Part shown: positions 21,154 through 32,900 of the stretch, piece after piece
Layout: every line of letters starts with the position of its first letter
Position numbering within the stretch: the stretch's first letter is position 1
NCBI GenBank assembly: GCA_018058095.1
Contig: JAGPCO010000007.1
Location: forward strand, 1 to 64,000
Direction: 5' to 3'
Length of the DNA stretch: 64,000 nucleotides
Source of the DNA: Kofleriaceae bacterium
GTDB lineage: Bacteria; Myxococcota_A; Polyangia; Haliangiales; Haliangiaceae
The notes under the pieces: model-generated
What the model saw: only the letters and a program-made list of their open reading frames with translations
The model's database searches: none
What the model was told of the DNA's origin: nothing
Program-made: the position numbers and the translations under genes

Positions 21154-21174
21154 TGCTAGAACCCGCCCACCCCC
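21154..21174 (+). promoter_or_regulatory. Extended -10 promoter of secA
   Basis: TGCTAGAAC at 21154-21162 is an extended -10 (TG-N-TAGAAC). The expected start is about 21169, leaving a six-base leader before ATG 21175. No ribosome-binding site is present in CCGCCCACCCCC. Confidence 0.45.
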
Positions 21175-24351
<3,177 letters not shown>

Positions 24352-24408
24352 GCGGCGGCCGCGACCTGCGGCGGTACGAACCTCACGTGCGACGGACGCT
24401 GCCGACGC

Positions 24409-24560
24409 TCAGTCGACACACGCCGAGACCCTGACCGCATCCACCTCGATGCAGTGCATCCCGTCGGGGTCGACCGGCGAGGGACCCAGGCAGGTGGTGG
24501 TCTGGATCAAGATCTACGAGCGTATCGGCTACGCCCGCGTCGGCCAGTTCGAGCGGGTCA
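24409..24560 (-). pseudogene. Possible decayed 3' end of a coding sequence
   Basis: In the 212-base gap between secA and the methyltransferase gene, the minus strand has a short frame ending at 24409 that reads TTTCLGPSPVDPDG then MHCIEVDAVRVSACVD. It has GC-biased third positions and two cysteines, like the C-terminus of a secreted protein. Upstream in the same frame are two TAG codons (near 24514 and 24526) and no start. It may be a gene remnant directly downstream of the methyltransferase. The complementary strand also reads as a fair peptide, so the call is weak. Confidence 0.22.
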
Positions 24561-24563
24561 CCT

Positions 24564-26180
24564 TCACGCCCCGCGCAGCTCGGCCTCGGTCTTGATCTTC
24601 CACGTCAGCGACGGGCCGTAGCCGGGGTCGAGCGCGAGGGAGCGCTCGAACGCGGCCAGCGCCTCGGGGTAGCGCTGGTCGGTGTCGTACAGGCAGAGGC
24701 CGAGGTTGTGCTGGGTCACCGGGCTGTCGCCGAACAGGGCGATCGACTGCTCGTACATGCGCATCGCCTCCTGGGTCAGGCCGAGCCGCTGCCAGACCCG
24801 GGCGATCTCGAACGGCAGGTCCTGGGTGCCGCCGAGGTGGTAGTAGCGCGCCCAGACCCGACCGAGCGCGCGCCGGGTCTCGCGCCGGAGGTCGGCCCCG
24901 GCGTCGTCGAGCTGCGGCAGCATGCGGTCGACCACCCGGTAGAACAGCGACGGGTCCCAGTCGGAGAAGCGCAAGAGCGCCAGCGCCGCGGCCAGGCCGA
25001 GCGGGCGGTCGGCCGGGCGCAGCTCGTCCTGCAGCAACAAGAAGTCCATCGGCCCGAACGCCTCGACGTGGGTCGCGAACGCCGCCGCCGTGCGCGCCAC
25101 CGCCGGCGGTGGCGCGTCGAGCAGGTAGCCGGTCATGACCACGGTGCCCGGCCGTGGGGTCACCGGCAGCGCCTGGCCGCCGAGGTGGCGGACCCAGGTG
25201 GCGATGGCGTGGTAGTTGACCGTCAGCGAGAAGCTGCCGTGCACCACCGGCTGCGGCGCCAGCCGGCGCAGCAGCTCGTCGGGGTGGACGTCGCCCTTGT
25301 CGGCCGACAGCAGCAGCATCGGGCCGCGCGCCAGCGCGCGCAGGTGGCGCAGGCACGCCAGCGGGCCGACCGGCACCGTCACCACCGTGTCGTGCAGCGT
25401 GCGCTGATACTCGTCGAGGATGGCGTCGAGCGCCGGGTCGCCGTAGTAGCCGGGCGCGATCGGCGCGTGCTGGTACACCAGCTCGATCCGCTCGAGCAGC
25501 GCCGGGTCACCGAGGTCGGGCTCGGGCGCGCTCCCGTGCAGCGCGGCCAGGCTCTCCGACACCACGCCGGCGTCGACCCGGAAGGCGTCGTGGCGCAGGC
25601 TGTCGAACACGTAGTTGGCGATCACCACGATCGGCCCGGCCGCCGCCGCCGGCGCCAGCACGACGCCGCTCTGGCGCAGGTGCAGCTCGGTGTCGGCCTC
25701 GGCGTCGAACCGGGCCAGGTCGAGCCGGCCAGCCTCGAGGTGGGGCCGCAGCGCCGGGTGGGCCGCACACGCCGCCAGGTTGGACTCGGCGACGTCGGTC
25801 ATGACGTAGCGCCAGGGCGCGCGCGGGCCGAGCTCGGCCCGGGCCTGCGCCAGCGCGGTCAGCTGCTCGAGAAGCAGGAAGCCGAGGCGACCGTGGCCGG
25901 CGCCGACCTCGACCAGGTGTACGGTCGGGGCCGCGTGCGGGTCGGCCTGGCCGGCCGCGACGTCGCGCAGGAAGGCGTCGATGACCTCGGCGTAGGCCCG
26001 GGCCAGGCAGCCGTTCGAGGTCACGAACCACGGCACCTGGTGGGTCGACCACGCGCTCGGGCCGCGCTGCTCGTAGTAGGTGCGCTGGAGGCCCCACAGC
26101 AGCGAGCGCGACAGACGGCGCGGCCCCTCCAGCACGTGGTCGTGGCGCGGGGCCGGGGCGGGGGCGCTCGCGTCAACCAT
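24564..26180 (-). CDS. SAM-dependent methyltransferase-like protein fused to TPR repeats
   Basis: 538 residues. The N-terminal half carries a Rossmann motif I, VHLVEVGAGHGRLGFLLL (about residues 100-117), then YVMTDVAESNLAA and VVIANYVFDSLRHDAF in the place where MidA/NDUFAF7-type methyltransferases have their N-E-L-x-D-A motif, so it may belong to that group. The C-terminal 120 residues form TPR-like helices (LPFEIARVWQRLGLTQEAMRMY, QHNLGLCLYDTDQRYPEALAAF). No signal peptide is present, so it is cytoplasmic. The ATG at 26180 lies 34 bases beyond a TTGACA sequence. The lipoprotein gene upstream is on the same strand, 40 bases away. The acceptor is probably a protein, by analogy only. Confidence 0.75.
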   Translation of the reverse strand: MVDASAPAPAPRHDHVLEGPRRLSRSLLWGLQRTYYEQRGPSAWSTHQVPWFVTSNGCLARAYAEVIDAFLRDVAAGQADPHAAPTVHLVEVGAGHGRLGFLLLEQLTALAQARAELGPRAPWRYVMTDVAESNLAACAAHPALRPHLEAGRLDLARFDAEADTELHLRQSGVVLAPAAAAGPIVVIANYVFDSLRHDAFRVDAGVVSESLAALHGSAPEPDLGDPALLERIELVYQHAPIAPGYYGDPALDAILDEYQRTLHDTVVTVPVGPLACLRHLRALARGPMLLLSADKGDVHPDELLRRLAPQPVVHGSFSLTVNYHAIATWVRHLGGQALPVTPRPGTVVMTGYLLDAPPPAVARTAAAFATHVEAFGPMDFLLLQDELRPADRPLGLAAALALLRFSDWDPSLFYRVVDRMLPQLDDAGADLRRETRRALGRVWARYYHLGGTQDLPFEIARVWQRLGLTQEAMRMYEQSIALFGDSPVTQHNLGLCLYDTDQRYPEALAAFERSLALDPGYGPSLTWKIKTEAELRGA

Positions 26181-26215
26181 GCCGGGAGCACGCCGCGCCG
26201 GCCCTCGCTTGTCAA
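26181..26215 (-). promoter_or_regulatory. Promoter with consensus -35 upstream of the methyltransferase gene
   Basis: The minus strand has TTGACA at 26215-26210. A 17-base spacer leads to CGTGCT at 26192-26187, a poor -10, which would place the start at the A of ATG 26180. The -35 is perfect. The -10 is doubtful. Confidence 0.35.
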
Positions 26216-26220
26216 CCGCT

Positions 26221-26838
26221 TCAGCGCCCGAGCGCGCCACCCAGGGCGCAGCTGGCGGCTTGCTCGATCGACCAGCTGTCGCGCTCGTTCCAGTAGCTCT
26301 CGTGCTTGCAGCGGGCGACCCACACCGGCTGGCCCTGGTCGTTCCCCAGGCGCAGCGTGACCTCGACCAGCCAGTTCTTGCCGGTGCCCTTGCCGAGCAT
26401 CTGGATCGTGCCGGTGACCACGCCGCTGGCGCGGGCGTCGGCCAGGAGCTGGCGCTGCATCGGCGGCGGCAGGTCCTCGAAGGTCGAGCCGACCCGACGC
26501 AGCGAGGTCGCCTCCACCACTGGCTCACCGTCGGTGGTGACCGCGGCCTCGCGCTGGTCGCGGTAGCGCGGGTCGGCCACCAGGTTCTGGCCGTCGACGA
26601 TGGTGAAGCCGGCGAACTCCAGCTCGCTGCGCACCTTGGCGGTGATGGCGCCGGCGTACTCCGGCTTGCACTTGTCATCGGACGACCGGCACGGGATGGG
26701 GAACAGCACCACGGTCGGGTTGGCCGGGGCCACGCCGGGCCCGCGCCGGACCTCGGGCTGGTAGGTGGTGCGGCAGGCGGCCAGCGCCAGCGCGAGGAGG
26801 ACGCACACGACGGGCCAGGAGGGCATGGGGCGACGCAT
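26221..26838 (-). CDS. Putative lipoprotein of unknown function
   Basis: 205 residues. A lipoprotein signal ends in LALALAAC with Cys at 22, so the mature protein is lipidated and probably in the outer membrane or periplasm. After a short linker come PTVVLFPIPCRSSDDKC, TAKVRSELEFAGFTIVDGQ and RQLLADARASGVVTGTIQM. This order resembles proteins that assemble a beta/alpha domain similar to TolB-N or GNA1162-type lipoproteins, where a value called FTIVDG-type is common in myxobacterial paralogues. Three further Cys could form disulfides. It is transcribed divergently from the giant TPR gene, and precedes the methyltransferase gene. The start at 26838 coincides with the predicted transcript start. 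Confidence 0.7.
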   Translation of the reverse strand: MRRPMPSWPVVCVLLALALAACRTTYQPEVRRGPGVAPANPTVVLFPIPCRSSDDKCKPEYAGAITAKVRSELEFAGFTIVDGQNLVADPRYRDQREAAVTTDGEPVVEATSLRRVGSTFEDLPPPMQRQLLADARASGVVTGTIQMLGKGTGKNWLVEVTLRLGNDQGQPVWVARCKHESYWNERDSWSIEQAASCALGGALGR

Positions 26839-26873
26839 GGCCAGGCGGTAGCACGGCGATCGACCTGGTTCAA
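26839..26873 (-). promoter_or_regulatory. Promoter of the lipoprotein gene, leaderless
   Basis: Minus strand: TTGAAC at 26873-26868, 17-base spacer, TACCGC at 26850-26845, then six bases and ATG at 26838. The expected +1 is the A of the ATG. No Shine-Dalgarno is present. Confidence 0.5.
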
Positions 26874-26972
26874 ACCAGCCCGGTCAGGGTGGTGTCAGGC
26901 CGGCGTGGCGGACCCGGCCGCCGGCGCGGGCGGATCGCCGGCGCGGAGCCCAGCACCGCGCCGGCGATCTTG

Positions 26973-26984
26973 TACTCTACCGAC
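26973..26984 (+). promoter_or_regulatory. -10 box directly before the giant TPR gene
   Basis: TACTCT at 26973-26978, preceded by TTG, is followed by six bases and GTG at 26985, so +1 falls on the G of GTG. It decides the start codon, since the upstream frame would contain the box inside the gene. Confidence 0.45.
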
Positions 26985-29900
26985 GTGATCGCTCCGGGGT
27001 CGCCCCCTGCGTCGGGGCCGGTGCTGCGCCTGCCGTTCTCGCTCGACGACGGCGCCGGCCCCGTGCGCCTGGTGCTGGCCGCGCAGCCGGTGCTCGACTG
27101 GCTGGTGGTGGACCACCTCGAGCTCGACGTGCCGGGCCAGGCGCCCGACCCGGCCGCGCCGCTCGAGCACCTGCAGCGGCGCCGGACCCGCCTGCGCGCG
27201 GCCGCGGTGCGCATCGACCAGCGCGCGCTCGACCGCCGCGCCGCCGCCGCCGCCGCCCAGCTGGCCGACGCCGGCGTGACCCAGCTGGCGGCCCGGCTGG
27301 CCGAGGGGTACGTCGCGGTGCGGTGCCGCTTCGTCGACGGGCTGGCCCAGGCCGACGTCACGTTCCACCTGTACGTCGTCGGCGCCGGCGCCACCGTCCG
27401 CGTCGCCGCCGGCGCCATCCGCGTGCTCGGCTACGTGCCGGTGCCCGGCCCGCTCATCGCCGACCGCATCCTGGCCGCCCTGCTCGGCTTGACCGACGCC
27501 GGCGGCAAGCACGAGGCCCGGGTCCGCGGCCTGTGCGACGTCGAGATCGACGTGCTCGACGCCGTGTTGTGGCAGCTGCTGCCCCCGCACGGCTGGCGCC
27601 TGCCGGCGCTGGCCGACGTCGAGCTGGCGCAGGCCCGCACCAGCAGCGACGGCATCGTCGTCGGCTACGCCCGGGCCGGCGCCCGCGCCAGCGAGGGCGA
27701 CGGCCTGCACCTGCGCGCGCTCACCGCCGCCCACGACGCCATGCGCAGCGCCGACGAGCTGCTGCGCCAGGGCGCGCTCGAGGACGCGATGCGCGGGTAC
27801 CGCGCCCTGCTGGCCAGCGGCGGGCCCGACCAGCCGGTCGTGCTCGAGCGCCTGCTGGCCATCGCGGCGGCCCGGCCCGGCTGGTTCCTCGACGGCGTCG
27901 AGCTGGCCCGGCAGGCGCTGGCGCGCTGGCCCAAGTTCATGCCGGCGCACGGCGCGCTGGCGGTCATCGCCTTCGCCCGCGGCGACGCCCGCGAGAGCGC
28001 CCGCCACTTCGGCGCGCTGGCCGACCTGGCCGCGGCCGAGCGCGACCTCGACACCGGCGCGCTGGCGGCGCTGGCCGGGGCGCGGCTGGTCCGGGTGGTC
28101 GATCCGGGCAGCGCGACCCGCCTGCTCGAGCTGGCGGTCGACCTGCGGCCGGAGCTGGCCGAGGCGGCCGACGCCCTCATCGAGCGCTACGCCGAGGACG
28201 GACGCTGGACCCTGCTGGTGGCCGCGCTGCGCGCCCGTGCGGTCCGGGCGGTCGAGCCGGTGGCCGCGGCCGGCCTGCTGGTGCGTGCGGCCGAGGTGCT
28301 GGCCGGGCCGCTGCACGACGCGGCCAGCGCTCGCGCCGAGCTGACCCGGGCCGGCGAGCTGGCCGGGGCCGACCTGTCGACCCTGCGCGCCATCGCCGTG
28401 GCCACCGCCGTCGCCGACGGCGGCGGGTCGCACCAGGGCGGAGCCGAACGCGCGTGGACCGCCCTGCTGCGCGCGGCCGAGGGCGGCGACGCGGCCGAGT
28501 CGGCGCTGGGCCGGACCGCGCGGGCCGAGGCGTGGACCGCGCTGGCGGGCCTGGCCAGCGACGACGACGAGCGTGGTGCCATGCTGCGGCGCGCGGTCGC
28601 CGCCGATGGCACCTCCGGCCCGGCCCGGCTGGCGCTGGCGCGCTGGGCCGCGCGGCGCGGCGACCACGCCCAGGCCATCGAGCAGTTCGCCAGCGCCCTC
28701 GCCGGCGGGCTCGATCCGGCCAGCCGGACCCGGGCCGAGGTCGACCGGGCCGAGTGCCTGCTCGCCGTCGGTGACCGGGCCGGGGCCGAGGGCGCGCTGC
28801 GGCGGGCCAGCGCCGAGCGGACCGTGACCGGCGCGCTCGCCCACGCCCTCCTGGCCCGGCTCGCGCTCGACGACCTGGCCGGGCTGTCGGCGGTCGGCGA
28901 CGCCGGCGACCTCACGGCGGTGGCCCAGCTCGACGGCGCCATCGCCAGCAGCGAGGCCGACGTCGACCGCGCCCTCGAGGCGCTGGCCGAGCTGGCCGAC
29001 GGTGCGCCCGCGGCCGAGCGCGACGAGCTCGACGGCCGCGCGTGCGAGCTGGCGACGGCGCGGGCGCGCCTGCGCGATCGGCGTGGTGATCGCGGCGGCG
29101 CCGCGCTCGACTGGGAGCGGGCCTACCGCCACAGCCACGGCCGCGACAACCGGGCCGCGCGCACCGCCGCGCTGGCCCGGCTCGCCACCACCGGTCCGGG
29201 CAGCGAGGACGAGCGGCGCTGGCTCGACGCCGCGCTGGCGACCGACCCGGTGACGACCGGCCCGGCCGGCCCGGTCGGCGTCGACGTCGGCGCCGACGCC
29301 GCCAGCCAGGGCGCGCTGCTGCTGCGCCGGGCCCGCCTGCTGGCGGCCACCGGCGGTGATCCGACCGCGGCCCTGCGCGACCTGGCCGCGGCCATCCCGC
29401 AGCTGACCGACCCGGCCGAGGTCGCCGCCGGGCACGCTCTCGACGCCGAGCTGCGCGAGCGCACCGGCGACCTGCGGGTGCGCGCGCAGGCCATGACCGA
29501 GCGGGCGAGCTGGACCCCGCCGGGCCCGGCCCGGCGCGCGGTCGAGCTGGCGGCGGCGCAGGCCTGGCTCGACGCCGACGCGCCCGGGCCGGCGCTCGAG
29601 GTGGCGCGCGCGGCGGCCGCCGGGCTCGAGCCGCCCGGAGCTGGCGCGATCGACCCGGCCGAGGCCGCGGCGATCTGGACCCTGGTCGGCGAAGCCGGCT
29701 GGCGGGCCCGGTCGTGGCCCGACGTCATCGCCGCCGGCCGGGCCCGCGCCGCCTCGGGCGCCAGCGCCACCACCAGCGGCCCCGGCCTGGCCGCGGTCGA
29801 TCGGTACCGCCTGGCGTTCGCGCTCGACCGCGCCGGCGAGGGCGCGGCCAGCGCGGCGCTGCTGGCGGCGCTGGTCGCGGGCGAGCTGGACGGCGGCCTG

Positions 29901-32900
29901 GCCGCCAGCGTGCACCGGCTGCGGGTCGAGCAGGCCGAGCGCACCGGCTCGGGCCGGGCCATCGCCGAGGCGCTCGAGGCGCTGGCGGCGACGGTCGACG
30001 ACAGCGCCAGCGCCAGCGCCAGCGCGACGACCCGGGCCGACGCCTGGCAGCGCGCGGCCGAGCTGCACCGCCGCGACGGCGACCTCGACGACGCTGCGCG
30101 CTGCTGCGAGGCCGCGCTGCGCCTGGTCGAGCAGCACCTGCCCGCGCTCGACTGCCTCGAGCTGGTCGAGCGTGCCCGCGGCGACCTCGAGCGCGTCGCC
30201 GTCATCCTCGGCCGCAAGATCGCGGCGACCGCCCGTCACCCGCAGCGGCAGAAGGCGCTGCTGGCCCGGCTGGGCGAGCTGTGGCTCGAGCTCGGTCACC
30301 CCGACGTCGCCCGCGCCACCTTCGCGCGCGCGCTCGAGCTCGACGGCGAGTTCCGCCCGGCGCTGCGCTTCCACGCCGCCGACGCCGCCGACCGCGGCGC
30401 CTGGGCCGAGGCCCTGGCCGCGTACCGCGCCCTGGCCGGGCGGCTGGCCGGCGACCACGCGCTCGACGACGGCGAGCTGGCGCGCGAGCGCGCGGCGGCC
30501 AGCGCCGAGCTCGAGCGGCTGGGCGCCGCGGTGCCGGCGCCGCTGCGCGAGGGCCTGGGCCTGCCGCCCGCGCCCGCGGCCGCGGCCGCCAGCCCCCGCG
30601 CCGAGGGCGGGCCCACCTCCGACGACGAGCGCGAGCCGACCCACAGCGGCCGCGTCGACAGCGCCCGCGCCACCGCCGCCGCCCTGCGCGCCGCCGCCGA
30701 GGACGCACGCCGCCTCGGCCGCCTCGGCGACGCCTTCGCCCAGCTCGAGACCGCCAACAACCTCCAGCCAGGTGACCCCGAGGTGCTGCGCGACCTGGCC
30801 GACCTCGCCGTCGAGCTGGGCGACCACCCGGCCGCGGCCGGGCACCTGCACGCGCTGGCCGAGGCGCTGGTCGCGCACGGCCGGGCCAGCCGACGCGGCG
30901 ACGTCCTGCTCGAGCTGGCCGACCTGTACGGCGACCAGCTCGGCGATCGCGAGCGTGGCCGCGCCACCCTGTGGGCGGCGGCCGAGGCCCTGACCGGGGC
31001 CCGGCGCGACGCCACCCTGCGCCTGCTCGCCACCGACGCGGTGGCCCGGCGCGACTGGCAGGCCGCGGTGCGGGCGTACCAGGCCATCGACGGCGGCCGC
31101 CGCACCGCGGCCGACCTGGTCGCGCTCGGCACCGTGCTGCACCGGGCCGGTCGTCTCGGCGACGCCAAGCGCCTGCTCGACGAGGCCGCCACCGCCGGGC
31201 GGCTCGACCCCGAGGGCGTGTTCCTGCAGCTCGCGCTGGCGCGCGAGGTCGACGCCGATCGGGCCCAGGTCGAGCGGGTGATCGGCCGCGACGACGACGG
31301 CGACGACGGCGCGCGCAGCCGGCTGACCCGCGCCCTGCACCTGTACCGCGACGTCGTCGGTGATCATCAGGCCGCGGCCGCGGTCGAGTCGGCCCTGGCC
31401 GCGCTGCCGGACGCGCCCGAGGCCAGCGTCGAGGAGGACCAGATCATCACCGACGTGCGCCCGGCGACGCGGCCCGACCTCGGTCCCGGTCCGGCCGCCG
31501 GCGGCTGGGCCGGCGAGGCCGGACCCATCGCGCCCGACCCGGTCGACACCCTGCCCGGCCAGGCCCCGGCCCCGTTTCCGGCCAACCTGGCCGCCCCGGT
31601 CCCGCGCGACGAAGCCGAGCTCATCGCCGAGCTGGCGCGCCGCCGCGGCGCCGACCCCGAGCTGCTGCACGGCTGGCTGGCCTACGCCGAGCCGCGCACC
31701 ACGGGCCGGGTCCGCGCTCACCTGCTGATGGAGCTCGCGTTCCACCTGCGCGACCACCACGGCGAAGCCGCGCGCGCCGCCGCGCTGCTGCACCAGGCGC
31801 ACGCGGCCGCGCCCGACCTGGTCGCGGTGTGGCTGCCGCTGGCCGACGTCCTGGCTGGCGGCGACGACGTGCTCGGCGCCATCGAGCTGTACGAGCAGGC
31901 CGCCGCCAGCGACGAGCTCGACCCGACGTTCCGGGCCTGGGCCCGAGCCCGGGCCGAGGCGCTCGCCAGCGACGATACCGTGATCGGCGGCGAGCTCGGC
32001 CAGGTGCCGGCCCGCACCACCCTGCCCATGCCGGCGGTGAGCAGCGATGGCTTCGAGGCCATCAGCCACGCCTTCCCCGACGCCACCACCTTCGTGCCGG
32101 AGCTCGGGCTGGTGCCGCCGCCGCCGCCGGCCGAGCCGGCGCTGGAGGCCGGCGTCAGCGTCGCGCAGGCGCGTGACCTGGCCGGCGACGGCGACCTGCT
32201 GGCGGCCATCGGCCGGGCCGAACACGCGGCCGCGCTGAGCGGCCAGCGCGATCCCGGCGTGCTGGCGGTGCTCGACGAGCTGTACGCGGCGCTGGGCGAT
32301 CTCGACGCGCAGACCGAGATCCTCGGGCGGCAGCTGCAGGCGACGATCGATCCGGCGCAGCGGGCCCAGCTGTGGCGACGGCGGGCCCGGATGTACCGCG
32401 GGGTGCCGCAGCGCGAGGCCGAGGCGCACCGCTGCCTGCTCGAGGCCCACGCCCTGGCGCCCGACGATCCCGAGCTGGCGTTCGAGCTACGCATGGCCAG
32501 CATGGCGCGCGGGCAGTGGGCGCTGGCGGCGCAGCTCCTGTACCGGGAGATCGCCGCGGCGAGCAGCGATCGCGACCGCGGCGCCCTCCACCTCGAGCTG
32601 GCCCTCATCTACGACGACCGCCTGGGTAACCCCGACTCGGCCCGGCTCAACTACGAGCAGGCGCTGCACTTCGACCCGACCATCCCGGCCGCCCTGGTCC
32701 GCCTGGCCGGGCACTACGAGGCGGCCGGCCGTGGCCGCGACGCCGCCCGCCTGTACGACGACGCCGCCGCCCTCGCCGACGGCGCGCGGCGAACCGAGCT
32801 GGCGCGCCTGGCCGACCAGGCCCGCGCCGCCGGCGGCCCCGGCGCCGACCGCGGGCGGGACCCGGCGGTGGTCCGCCTCGAGCGCGACCTCGAGGCGGCG

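Noticed and set aside
26895-32450. 1851-codon minus-strand frame antisense to the giant TPR gene
   Set aside because: Same shadow effect. No start context or motif; residues mirror the TPR codons.
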